A stretch of 28,447 nt of DNA, taken from positions 1 to 28,447 of the forward strand of contig JBFXDI010000045.1 in NCBI GenBank assembly GCA_050181295.1. Reading direction: 5' to 3'. Position numbers and translations under genes: made by a program. Below, in pieces: positions 1-6,876 of the stretch. The notes beneath the pieces are model-generated. The model worked only from the letters and a program-made list of their open reading frames with translations. It did no database searches and was not told the DNA's origin. This DNA comes from JBFXDI01 sp050181295 (GTDB lineage Bacteria; Pseudomonadota; Alphaproteobacteria; Rhizobiales; Aestuariivirgaceae). Positions within the stretch are counted from its first letter, which is position 1. Every line of letters begins with the position of its first letter.

Positions 1-246
1 ATCAGCAATCTCATGCTGGGGGCGCGCGACCATGAGAGGGCGGCGGAAGAGCTGTGCCGGACGCTACCGGCGCTTTCGGGCCGGATCGTCATCGTCTCGA
101 ACGAGGTCGGCCTTGGGATCGTGCCCGACAACGCGCTGGCACGCGCCTTCCGGGACGCCGCCGGCATCGCCAATCAGCGCATCGCCGCGGCGGTGGAGGA
201 GGTGGTCTTCATGGCGGCCGGCCTTCCGATGCGCCTCAAGGGCTGA
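1..246 (+). CDS. cobP: CobP/CobU, adenosylcobinamide kinase / guanylyltransferase (3' part)
   Basis: This is the C-terminal 81 residues of a CobU/CobP-type enzyme; the 5' part lies outside the window. The family phosphorylates adenosylcobinamide and then transfers GMP to it, in the late nucleotide-loop assembly of cobalamin in the cytoplasm. The visible part carries the family's typical segment IVIVSNEVGLGIVPDN, followed by a helical end with NQR and a closing AAGLPMRLKG, which matches the normal end of the family. The P-loop that would lie near the N-terminus is not in view. The reading frame is open from base 1. The next gene, ssb, is 150 bases away and has its own control region, so the two are probably not one operon. 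The family call is fairly sure; full integrity cannot be judged. Confidence 0.88.
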   Translation: MSNLMLGARDHERAAEELCRTLPALSGRIVIVSNEVGLGIVPDNALARAFRDAAGIANQRIAAAVEEVVFMAAGLPMRLKG

Positions 247-261
247 TTTTTCACGATCCGC

Positions 262-295
262 TTGCATTTTTCGCTGCGCGGAACAAAATAAGAAC
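262..295 (+). promoter_or_regulatory. LexA (SOS) box and candidate promoter of ssb
   Basis: The sequence GAAC-AAAATAA-GAAC at 281-295 is, on the other strand, GTTC-N7-GTTC, the direct-repeat operator bound by LexA in alphaproteobacteria. A possible -35 element TTGCAT (262-267) lies 16 bases before CAAAAT (284-289), so the box would cover the -10 region, which suits a repressor. The ATG of ssb is about 100 bases downstream. The box match is exact. The promoter hexamers are weaker and inferred. Confidence 0.68.
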
Positions 296-396
296 CAAAC
301 AAGTCGTGGACGAAGCTGCCCGTCGTCTGGCGCGGGGCTCGGCGATGCGACTAGGTTGCAGGCGAAAACGGGGCAGGCAGAAACAGGAGGACCCAC

Positions 397-876
397 ATGG
401 CAGGGTCGGTGAACAAGGTGATCCTGGTCGGCAATCTCGGAGCCGATCCGGAGGTGCGCCACATGCAGGACGGAAAGCCGGTGGTGAATCTCCGGCTGGC
501 GACTTCGGAGACCTGGCGCGACAAGGCGTCGGGCGAGCGGCGCGAGCGGACCGAATGGCACCGTGTCGTGATCTTCAACGAGAATCTCGCCCGCGTGGCG
601 GAGCAGTACCTGAAGAAGGGCGCCAAGGTTTATATCGAGGGCCAGCTCCAGACGCGCAAATACACCGACAATTCCGGTGTCGAGAAGTTCTCGACCGAGG
701 TGGTGCTGCAGGCCTTTCGCGGCGAGCTCACGATGCTCGACAGCCGCGGCGGCGGCAGCGATTCCCCGTCGATGAGCGGCAGCGACTTCGGGAACTCGAG
801 CCCCATGGAGCGGCCGCGCAACGAGCGCGCGCGCGCCAGCCTTTCCAGCGACCTTGACGACGAGGTGCCGTTCTGA
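397..876 (+). CDS. ssb: Single-stranded DNA-binding protein SSB
   Basis: A 159-residue SSB that coats single-stranded DNA as a tetramer during replication, recombination and repair, and recruits partner proteins through its tail. The N-terminal OB fold (about residues 4-110) shows the usual NKVILVGNLGADPEVR start, the WHRVVIFNENLA strand and KVYIEGQLQTRKY. A flexible Gly/Ser/Arg-rich linker follows, and the protein ends in the acidic tip DLDDEVPF, the contact for PriA, RecO, exonuclease I and others. The start ATG has AGGAGG about 7 bases upstream. Length is normal for alphaproteobacteria. A LexA-type box stands about 100 bases upstream, so SOS induction is likely. A terminator overlaps the stop codon, so the gene is monocistronic. 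Confidence 0.97.
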   Translation: MAGSVNKVILVGNLGADPEVRHMQDGKPVVNLRLATSETWRDKASGERRERTEWHRVVIFNENLARVAEQYLKKGAKVYIEGQLQTRKYTDNSGVEKFSTEVVLQAFRGELTMLDSRGGGSDSPSMSGSDFGNSSPMERPRNERARASLSSDLDDEVPF

Positions 877-896
877 GCCCGCGGGCGGGCTCTTTT
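875..896 (+). terminator. Rho-independent terminator of ssb
   Basis: GAGCCCG (875-881) pairs with CGGGCTC (886-892) around a four-base loop, and TTTT follows at 893-896. The stem begins inside the ssb stop codon, so transcription would end right after the gene. Confidence 0.7.
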
Positions 897-991
897 CTGC
901 CAAGATCATACCTGATCTAATAGCGCCCCTTACGCGCGTTCCGACGGAGCGATCGTCGGAAGTACGCCACCCTCGGAGAAGGATTCGCCGG

Positions 992-1363
992 ATGCGCTTT
1001 TCGCTCATCGCTGTCTTGTCGCTGGTTGCGGCCCTCGCAGCTCCCATAGGCGCGGCGCACGCCGGAAGCGCTCTCTCCGGGGGAGAACTCAAGGCGCTGT
1101 TCCCCGGCAAGTTCGAAGCGGTCTGGAAGGACAAGACCCGGCTGACTCTCGATGCTTCGAGCGGCGGCAAGCTCGTCGGCAGCGTCGGTGTAATCAGCGG
1201 CAACGGCAGCTGGTCCGTGAAGGGCAACCAGCTTTGCATCTACTTCAACCGCTGGAAGGGAGAGGACATGCGCTGCGGGCCGGTCGTCCAATCGGGCGGC
1301 TGGTATCTGAGCCTCTTCCGCAACGAGGACGGCAAGCCGCGGCTGCGCTTCAGGCCGCTCTGA
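992..1363 (+). CDS. Small secreted protein of unknown function, paralog 1 of a tandem pair
   Basis: A 123-residue protein with a clear signal peptide (MRFSLIAVLSLVAALAAPIGAAHA, cut after AHA). I do not recognise a named family. The mature part runs LKALFPGKF, a strand with charged and aromatic residues, then GSWSVKGNQLCIYF, RW, a second Cys in DMRCGPV and GGWYLSLF. This looks like a small beta-rich fold with two cysteines that could form a disulphide. The next gene encodes a protein with the same order of motifs, so the two are tandem duplicates. The start at 992 was chosen for the AGAAGGA ribosome site 8-10 bases upstream and because it begins the signal peptide. Likely periplasmic; the role is unknown. 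Confidence 0.78.
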   Translation: MRFSLIAVLSLVAALAAPIGAAHAGSALSGGELKALFPGKFEAVWKDKTRLTLDASSGGKLVGSVGVISGNGSWSVKGNQLCIYFNRWKGEDMRCGPVVQSGGWYLSLFRNEDGKPRLRFRPL

Positions 1364-1512
1364 CACCTGTACCGTTTTGGGGCGCTGCGGCCATCTGGCG
1401 CACGCAGGTTGCCTCGTTTGCTCCACAATCGGAAGGCTTCTGGAACCATTCGAAGCAATTTGCGTTGGCAGCGCGGGGACGTTCGCGCCCCAACTGCTGA
1501 GGGTTCCAGATT

Positions 1513-1860
1513 ATGAAGCTTGCATCGATCGCGGCTGCCGCGATGATTGTGGCGCTTTGTTCCGTTCCAGCCGGTGCGGCAGAGACCGGAACGCTCGGGC
1601 AGCAGGCCCTTAAGAAGCTGTTTCCGGGAAGCTTCCATGCGGTCGTGAGTGGCGTCTACAAGCTCAGGATCACCGCTCGCCGCGATGGCTCGCTTCTCGG
1701 CCGCTCGAGCACCAAGAGCGATACCGGCACGTGGAGCATTGATGGCGGCAATCTGTGCATCACCTTCGCGCGCTGGATGAACGGTCGTTCCATGTGCTCA
1801 GCAGTCTCCTGGGACGGTGAATGGTATCGCCTGACGCGCGTGAAGTTCCGCAAGATCTGA
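1513..1860 (+). CDS. Small secreted protein of unknown function, paralog 2 of a tandem pair
   Basis: A 115-residue protein with an N-terminal signal peptide (MKLASIAAAAMIVALCSVPAGAA). The mature part repeats the pattern of the gene before it: LKKLFPGSF, a strand, a Gly/Ser-rich turn, GTWSIDGGNLCITFARW, a second Cys in SMCSAV, then GEWYRLTRVKF. Both cysteines, the Trp of the GxWS motif and the RW pair are kept between the paralogs, while loop residues differ, which points to selection on a shared fold. GAGGG at about 1498-1502 is the likely ribosome site. A strong terminator follows the stop. The gap of 149 bases from its paralog suggests that it may have its own promoter. No function can be assigned from the sequence. 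Confidence 0.78.
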   Translation: MKLASIAAAAMIVALCSVPAGAAETGTLGQQALKKLFPGSFHAVVSGVYKLRITARRDGSLLGRSSTKSDTGTWSIDGGNLCITFARWMNGRSMCSAVSWDGEWYRLTRVKFRKI

Positions 1861-1892
1861 ACCGCTCGGCGCTGGCCAATCGGCACTAAATT

Positions 1893-1917
1893 GGGCCCCA
1901 TCAGGGGCCCTTCTCGT
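1893..1917 (+). terminator. Rho-independent terminator after the secreted-protein pair
   Basis: GGGCCCC (1893-1899), a loop ATCA, and GGGGCCC (1904-1910), followed by the T-rich run TTCTCGTTT. It separates the tandem paralogs from gyrA. Confidence 0.75.
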
Positions 1918-2091
1918 TTGCCCTGAGACCGCGGATTTGCTAGTGATTCCGGCATTGGGCAGCCGATCCCGCCCGCCTTGAGTCGCGGGGCCGGAGCAGG
2001 CCTCACCGAACAGGGAAATCCCGCCCCTGAAAGTCGAGCGGCACCCCCCAGTTGGATGGCGGGTGCGGGCTCAAATTCGCTGGTCCAGACG

Positions 2092-4803
2092 ATGGCTGAT
2101 CCTGAGAAGGGCAATCCGAGCGAGGAAGGCGACATCCGCCCCATCGCGATCGAGGAGGAGATGAAGCGCTCCTACCTCGACTATGCGATGAGCGTCATCG
2201 TCTCGCGTGCGCTGCCCGATGTGCGCGACGGGCTGAAGCCGGTGCACCGGCGCATCCTCTACACCATGTTCGAGAACGGCTTCACGCCGGACAAGGCCTA
2301 CAAGAAATGCGCCCGCGTCGTCGGCGACGTGATGGGCAAGTATCACCCGCACGGCAATCTCGCCATCTACGATGCGCTGGTGCGCATGGCGCAGAATTTC
2401 TCGCTGCGGCTTCCGCTCATCGACGGGCAGGGCAACTTCGGCTCCGTCGACGGCGATCCACCGGCGGCCGACCGCTACACCGAATGCCGGCTCGCGAAGG
2501 CGGCCATGCCGCTGCTCGACGACCTCGACAAGGATACGGTCGACTTCCAGGCCAACTACTCCAATGAATTCCGCGAGCCGGTTGTCCTGCCGGCCAAGTA
2601 TCCGAACCTGCTCGTCAACGGCTCGGGCGGCATCGCGGTCGGCATGGCGACCAACATGGCGCCTCACAATCTGGGCGAGGTGATCGACGCCTGCATCGCC
2701 GCCATCGACGATCCCGCCATCTCCATCGATCGTCTCATCGAGATCGTTCCAGGCCCGGACTTTCCGACGGCCGGCATCATTCTGGGTCGTGCCGGCATCC
2801 GCTCGGCCTACCACACCGGTCGCGGCTCGATCGTCATGCGGGCCAAGGTCGAGATCGAGGAGATCAGGGGCGGGCGCGAGGCGATCATCGTCACCGAGAT
2901 CCCCTACCAGGTGAACAAGTCGGCGATGATGGAGCGCATCGCCGAGCTGGTGCGCGAGAAGAAGCTCGAGGGCATCTCCGATATCCGCGACGAGTCCGAC
3001 CGGCGGGGCATGCGGGTCGTGATCGAGCTCAAGCGCGACGCGGTCGCCGATGTGGTGCTGAACCAGCTCTACCGCTTCTCCTCGCTCCAGACGAGCTTCG
3101 GTGTCAACGCGGTGGCGCTGACGGGCGGCCGCCCCGAGATGATGACGCTGAAGGACCTCGTCATGGCCTTCGTGTCGTTCCGCGAGGAAGTGGTGACGCG
3201 GCGCACCAAGTTCCTGCTGAACAAGGCTCGCGATCGGGCGCATGTCCTCGTCGGCCTCGCCATCGCGGTCGCCAATATCGACGAGGTGATCCGGCTCATC
3301 CGCGCGGCGCCGAACCCGGCGGCGGCGCGGGAGGGGCTCATGGCGCGCGACTGGCCCGCCAAGGATATGGGGCCGCTGCTCGCGCTCATCGACGATCCGC
3401 GCCATCGCCTGTCGGAGGACGGCACCTACAGGCTTTCCGAGGAGCAGGCGCGCGCCATCCTCGATCTCCGCCTCCAGCGGCTGACCGCCCTCGGGCGAGA
3501 CGAGATCGCGGACGAGCTGGAGAAGCTCGGCAAGGAGATCGAGGGCTATCTCCAGATTCTGAGGTCGCGGGCCCGCGTGCTCGGCGTCATCAAGGACGAG
3601 CTTCTGGCAGCGAAGGCCGAGTACGCCACGCCACGGCGCACCGAGATCGTGGATCATGAAGGCGAAGTCGAAGACGAGGACCTGATCCAGAGCGAGGAGA
3701 TGGTCGTCACCGTCAGTCACCACGGCTACATCAAGCGCGTGCCGCTCACCGCCTACCGCGCGCAGCGGCGCGGCGGCAAGGGCCGCTCCGGCATGCAGAC
3801 GCGGGAGGAGGATTTCGTCACCCGCCTCTTCGTCGCCAACACGCACGCGCCGGTCCTGTTCTTCTCCTCGCGCGGCATGGCCTACAAGATGAAGGTCTGG
3901 CGCCTGCCGCTCGCGGCGCCGCAGGCGCGCGGCAAGGCGCTCGTGAACCTCCTGCCGCTGGAGCAGGGAGAGCGCATCACCACCATCATGCCGCTGCCTG
4001 TCGACGAAGCGCTCTGGGAGGGGCTGGACGTGCTCTTCGCCACGCGGCGCGGCACGGTGCGGCGCAACAAGCTCTCCGACTTCATCGAGGTGCGCCAGAA
4101 CGGCAAGATCGCGATGAAGCTCGAGGAAGGCGATGGCATCGCGGGCGTCGAGACCTGCACCGAGCAGGACGACGTGCTGCTGACGACGTCGCAGGGCCAG
4201 TGCATCCGCTTCGCGGTGACGGACGTGCGTGTGTTCAAGGGGCGCGACTCGGTTGGCGTGCGCGGTATCAATCTCGCCGAGGGCGACCGTGTCATTTCGC
4301 TCTCTGTCCTGCGGCACTTCGAGGCCGACGGCGAGGAGCGCGCGGCCTATCTCAAGATGCGGCGCGCCATGGCCGGCGATGTCTCGGAGAACGGCGGCGA
4401 CGAGGAGGGCGCATCGGACGGCGCGGCGCTGTCGCAGGAGCGTTATGTGGAGATGAGCGCCGCCGAGCAGTTCGTGCTCACCGTGTCGGAGAATGGCTAC
4501 GGCAAGCGCACCTCATCCTTCGAGTACCGGATCACCGGACGCGGCGGCAAGGGCATCGTCGCGATGGTGGCCAACGAGCGCAATGGCCCGCTGGTCGCAT
4601 CCTTTCCGGTCGAGGCTTCCGACCAGATCATGCTGGTCACCGACGGCGGGCAACTCATCCGCTGTCCGGTGGACGATATCCGCACCGCCGGCCGCTCCAC
4701 GCAGGGCGTCACCATCTTCGACACTGCGGAAGGCGAGAAGGTCGTCTCGGTCGAGCATATTTCGGAAGAAGACGGCGAGGACGAAAGCGGGGAAGGGGAG
4801 TAA
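2092..4803 (+). CDS. gyrA: DNA gyrase subunit A
   Basis: A 903-residue GyrA, the subunit that breaks and rejoins DNA in the A2B2 gyrase that introduces negative supercoils. The breakage-reunion domain starts near SYLDYAMSVIVSRALPDVRDG. The catalytic tyrosine is Y129 in DRYTE (E. coli Y122). The C-terminal beta-pinwheel carries the GyrA box QRRGGKG, which marks gyrase rather than topoisomerase IV, and the tail is strongly acidic. The quinolone pocket reads HPHGNLAIYD: the places of E. coli D82 and S83 hold N89 and L90, while D87 is kept as D94. The residue two before the catalytic Tyr is Asp instead of the usual Met. The ATG at 2092 was chosen because MADPEKG leads into the conserved N-terminus; in-frame ATG 2056 and TTG 1978 are alternatives, and none has a clear ribosome site. 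Confidence 0.97.
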   Translation: MADPEKGNPSEEGDIRPIAIEEEMKRSYLDYAMSVIVSRALPDVRDGLKPVHRRILYTMFENGFTPDKAYKKCARVVGDVMGKYHPHGNLAIYDALVRMAQNFSLRLPLIDGQGNFGSVDGDPPAADRYTECRLAKAAMPLLDDLDKDTVDFQANYSNEFREPVVLPAKYPNLLVNGSGGIAVGMATNMAPHNLGEVIDACIAAIDDPAISIDRLIEIVPGPDFPTAGIILGRAGIRSAYHTGRGSIVMRAKVEIEEIRGGREAIIVTEIPYQVNKSAMMERIAELVREKKLEGISDIRDESDRRGMRVVIELKRDAVADVVLNQLYRFSSLQTSFGVNAVALTGGRPEMMTLKDLVMAFVSFREEVVTRRTKFLLNKARDRAHVLVGLAIAVANIDEVIRLIRAAPNPAAAREGLMARDWPAKDMGPLLALIDDPRHRLSEDGTYRLSEEQARAILDLRLQRLTALGRDEIADELEKLGKEIEGYLQILRSRARVLGVIKDELLAAKAEYATPRRTEIVDHEGEVEDEDLIQSEEMVVTVSHHGYIKRVPLTAYRAQRRGGKGRSGMQTREEDFVTRLFVANTHAPVLFFSSRGMAYKMKVWRLPLAAPQARGKALVNLLPLEQGERITTIMPLPVDEALWEGLDVLFATRRGTVRRNKLSDFIEVRQNGKIAMKLEEGDGIAGVETCTEQDDVLLTTSQGQCIRFAVTDVRVFKGRDSVGVRGINLAEGDRVISLSVLRHFEADGEERAAYLKMRRAMAGDVSENGGDEEGASDGAALSQERYVEMSAAEQFVLTVSENGYGKRTSSFEYRITGRGGKGIVAMVANERNGPLVASFPVEASDQIMLVTDGGQLIRCPVDDIRTAGRSTQGVTIFDTAEGEKVVSVEHISEEDGEDESGEGE

Positions 4804-4862
4804 TCCCCGACCTGCTGTAGAACTGCGTCACGCCCGGCCTTTTTGCGTCGCTCAATCCGGTC

Positions 4863-4960
4863 TGTCATCCCGGAAGCCGCGTCGGCGGCTGTCCGGGATC
4901 GGAGGCTTGGGTGAGAAACATGGATCCCGGACTTGGCCGTATGGCCAATCCGGGATGACA
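4863..4960. repeat. REP-like repeat of two inverted hairpins
   Basis: A 98-bp element whose outer ends are the exact inverted repeat TGTCATCCCGG (4863-4873) and CCGGGATGACA (4950-4960). Each half is itself a hairpin: TCCCGGA-AGCCGC / GCGGCT-TCCGGGA on the left and TCCCGGA-TTGGCC / GGCCAA-TCCGGGA on the right. The inner ends GTCCGGGATC (4891-4900) and GATCCCGGAC (4923-4932) are also complementary. It lies between the convergent gyrA and msrQ. The TCATCCCGGA core is, from general knowledge, a common scattered intergenic motif in alphaproteobacteria. It may also serve as a transcription stop or mRNA stabiliser. Confidence 0.75.
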
Positions 4961-5018
4961 ACAAGGAGGCAACCGGAACAGATCCCTGCTCGATCCGGGT
5001 GTGATGGACAATGGCGCG

Positions 5019-5663
5019 CTACCGCGTTTCTGGCGCGAGACGTCGCGAAGGACCGCTAGACGCCCACGCGCGCCATGACCGCCAGCCGAGCAACGCCGCG
5101 ACGATCGCCACATAGACGATCGGCTCGATCGGCCAGGCCTTGACCACCATGAGGAAGTGCAGCGCGCCAAGGGCGGTCGCCACGTAAGCCAGCCGGTGCA
5201 GCCGTCCCCACGCCCTGGCGCCCAGCTTGCGGACGGAGGCGTTGTTGGAGGTGACGGCCAGCGGCACGAGCAGTGCGAAGGCGGCCATGCCGATGGTGAT
5301 GTAGGGCCGCTTCAGCACATCGGCGATGATAGCCGCCATGTCGAGCCCCTGATCGAGGATCAGGTAGGTCGAGAGGTGCAGGAGCGCATAGTAGAAGCCC
5401 AGGAGCCCGAACTGGCGGCGATAGCGGAGCAGGTTGAGGCCGACGATCTGCCGCAGCGGCGTCACGAGAAGTGCTGCGATGAGGAAGCGCAGGGCCCATT
5501 CGCCGAGCGTGCGCTCGAGCGTGCGCAGAGGATCGGCGCCGAGCTGGTCGGTGAAGCCCAGATAGAAGGTCCAGACGGCCGGCAGCAATCCCGCGACATA
5601 GACGATCCAGAGCGGAATCCGCGGAACGGAGAACCGCCAGGCCGGGCGCTTGGCATCGCGCAT
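5019..5663 (-). CDS. msrQ: MsrQ, haem-binding membrane subunit of the MsrPQ methionine sulfoxide reductase
   Basis: A 214-residue inner-membrane protein of the ferric-reductase-like family (formerly YedZ). It binds haem b and passes electrons to MsrP in the periplasm. Hydrophobic segments start with IPLWIVYVAGLLPAVWTFYLG and continue through five or six spans. Histidines in the family's ligand places are visible in YALLHLSTYL, GRLHRLAYVA and ALHFLMVV. The start is fixed by overlap: its ATG shares one base with the msrP stop (TGATG). A much longer open frame continues upstream, but it runs inside msrP in another frame and is not coding. Length is normal. The gene ends close to a REP-like repeat. 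Confidence 0.93.
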   Translation of the reverse strand: MRDAKRPAWRFSVPRIPLWIVYVAGLLPAVWTFYLGFTDQLGADPLRTLERTLGEWALRFLIAALLVTPLRQIVGLNLLRYRRQFGLLGFYYALLHLSTYLILDQGLDMAAIIADVLKRPYITIGMAAFALLVPLAVTSNNASVRKLGARAWGRLHRLAYVATALGALHFLMVVKAWPIEPIVYVAIVAALLGWRSWRAWASSGPSRRLAPETR

Positions 5664-6613
5664 CAGAAGAACTTTCTCAGGTCCATGCCGGCATAGAGGC
5701 TCGCGACCTGGTCGCCATAGCCGTTGAACATGAGCGTCGGATGGCGCTTGGCCAGAAGCCCCTCGCCGATGCGGCGCTCCGTCGCCTGGCTCCAGCGGGG
5801 GTGGTCGACCTCCGGATTGACATTGGAATAGAAGCCGTATTCGCGCGCGTTCTGGATGTTCCAGGTGGCTGGGGGCTCCTTCTCCACGAGGCTGATCCGC
5901 ACGATCGACTTGATGCCCTTGAAGCCGTATTTCCACGGCACCACGAGCCGGATCGGCGCGCCGTTCTGGTTGGGCAGCGTCTCGCCATAGAGGCCGGTGG
6001 CCAGGATGGTGAGGGGATGCATGGCCTCGTCGATCCGGAGGCCCTCGACATAAGGCCAGTCCAGAACCTGAAAGAGCCCGCTCTGGCCAGGCATCTCCTC
6101 CGGCCGCACCAGAGTCTCGAAGGCCACATATTTGGCGCTGCCCAACGGCTCCACCCGCTTCAGGAGACTTGCGAGCGGGAAGCCGACCCAGGGGATGACC
6201 ATCGACCACCCTTCGACGCAGCGCATGCGGTAGATGCGCTCCTCCAGCGTCTCGGGCTTCAGCATATCCTCGAGCGCTAGCGTCTGGGGCTTGGAGACCA
6301 GCCCGTCGATCTTGATGCTCCACGGCGATGTCTTGAGCGAGCCGGCGTTGGCGGCTGGGTCCTCCTTGCCGGTCCCGAATTCGTAGAAGTTGTTGTAGGA
6401 CTTCACATATTCGAGAGGGGTCGGCGCCTCGTCGGTGGAGAGCGGACTTTTCGAGAATGAAAGCGCGGCCGCGCGTGCGTCCGGCACGGCAAACCCGGCG
6501 CCCAGAAGACCGCCTGCGGCGACACCCAGGGCGAGGAAGGCTCTCCGGTCGAGATAGGCGCTGCGCGGGGTGATCTCGGACGGGCGGATGTCGGAGGCTT
6601 GGCGTATCAGCAT
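5663..6613 (-). CDS. msrP: MsrP, periplasmic molybdopterin methionine sulfoxide reductase
   Basis: A 316-residue catalytic subunit (formerly YedY) that repairs oxidised methionines in periplasmic proteins with a mononuclear molybdenum-molybdopterin cofactor. The N-terminus has a twin-arginine signal: DRRAFLALG (residues 22-30) followed by a hydrophobic stretch ending at ARAA. The Mo ligand is Cys132 in RMRCVEGW. Further family signatures are FEFGTGKEDP-like NNFYEFGTGKEDP, VPWKYGFKGIKSIV and the Asn/Gly-rich end FNGYGDQV. GAGGAG sits 7 bases before the ATG. It is the first gene of a two-gene operon with msrQ, with a one-base overlap. Its upstream region (6614-6876) is occupied by palindromic repeats rather than by a recognisable operator, and I see no two-component-system gene nearby. 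Confidence 0.95.
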   Translation of the reverse strand: MLIRQASDIRPSEITPRSAYLDRRAFLALGVAAGGLLGAGFAVPDARAAALSFSKSPLSTDEAPTPLEYVKSYNNFYEFGTGKEDPAANAGSLKTSPWSIKIDGLVSKPQTLALEDMLKPETLEERIYRMRCVEGWSMVIPWVGFPLASLLKRVEPLGSAKYVAFETLVRPEEMPGQSGLFQVLDWPYVEGLRIDEAMHPLTILATGLYGETLPNQNGAPIRLVVPWKYGFKGIKSIVRISLVEKEPPATWNIQNAREYGFYSNVNPEVDHPRWSQATERRIGEGLLAKRHPTLMFNGYGDQVASLYAGMDLRKFF

Positions 6614-6635
6614 GGCATCTCCTCGAAAGGGTGCC

Positions 6636-6713
6636 CCCAGTGTCGTGATTTCGAAGTTCGATAGGCTTCGATATCAGCTGCAGTTGAACTTCGAAATCAG
6701 AACGAACACTGGG
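6636..6713. repeat. Palindromic repeat, copy A of a related pair
   Basis: A 78-bp inverted repeat upstream of msrP. The outer arms CCCAGTGT (6636-6643) and ACACTGGG (6706-6713) pair exactly. The inner arms GATTTCGAAGTTC (6647-6659) and GAACTTCGAAATC (6686-6698) pair over 13 bases. The central loop contains CGATATC. It resembles the neighbouring element at 6727-6802 in length, arm order, AGTGTC ends and the CGATATC centre, so both are probably diverged copies of one mobile or REP-like family. Confidence 0.7.
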
Positions 6714-6726
6714 AAACATCGAGTCG

Positions 6727-6802
6727 CTAGTGTCCTTTCGCTTCTGAAATTCGCCGAGAGCCCGATATCGAGCGCATGCGAATTTCAGAACCGGGACATT
6801 AG
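6727..6802. repeat. Palindromic repeat, copy B of a related pair
   Basis: A 76-bp inverted repeat 13 bp after copy A. The outer arms CTAGTGTCC (6727-6735) and GGACATTAG (6794-6802) pair except for one wobble. The inner arms TTCTGAAATTCG (6742-6753) and CGAATTTCAGAA (6779-6790) pair exactly. The loop again holds CGATATC. No open reading frame fits inside, so if it is mobile it needs a transposase supplied from elsewhere. Confidence 0.7.
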
Positions 6803-6818
6803 ATACGTAGCGAGGGAC

Positions 6819-6846
6819 GGCGGAGTTGCAAACTCACAACTCCGCC
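6819..6846. repeat. 10-bp perfect hairpin between msrP and the sulfatase-like gene
   Basis: GGCGGAGTTG (6819-6828) and CAACTCCGCC (6837-6846) form a perfect stem with an eight-base loop. It lies 30 bases after the stop of the leftward gene ending at 6877, where a terminator would be expected, but no T-run follows on that strand. It may act as an mRNA 3' stabiliser or a weak terminator. Confidence 0.5.
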
Positions 6847-6876
6847 GCTTGGATCACTTCCGCGTTCCCGAGAAGG

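Noticed and set aside
64..1239. A 391-codon open frame antisense to cobP, ssb and paralog 1
   Set aside because: It crosses three genes and their intergenic signals, and its sequence has no recognisable domain.
2071..4317. A 748-codon open frame antisense to gyrA
   Set aside because: Its translation is Arg/His/Asp/Leu-rich low-complexity sequence, the usual mirror of a GC-rich gene, and gyrA is certain on the other strand.
4863..4960. A CRISPR repeat or insertion-sequence end
   Set aside because: There is a single nested palindrome without regularly spaced copies, spacers, transposase or target duplication; it fits a REP-like element better.
5019..6719. An MsrP-MsrQ fusion, from a 566-codon open frame ending with MsrQ
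   Set aside because: The part upstream of 5663 is msrP DNA read in another frame. The real MsrP frame ends in a stop that overlaps the msrQ start, so these are two proteins.
6819..6846. A Rho-independent terminator for the sulfatase-like gene
   Set aside because: The hairpin is good, but no T-run follows it on the minus strand, so it is listed only as a hairpin.
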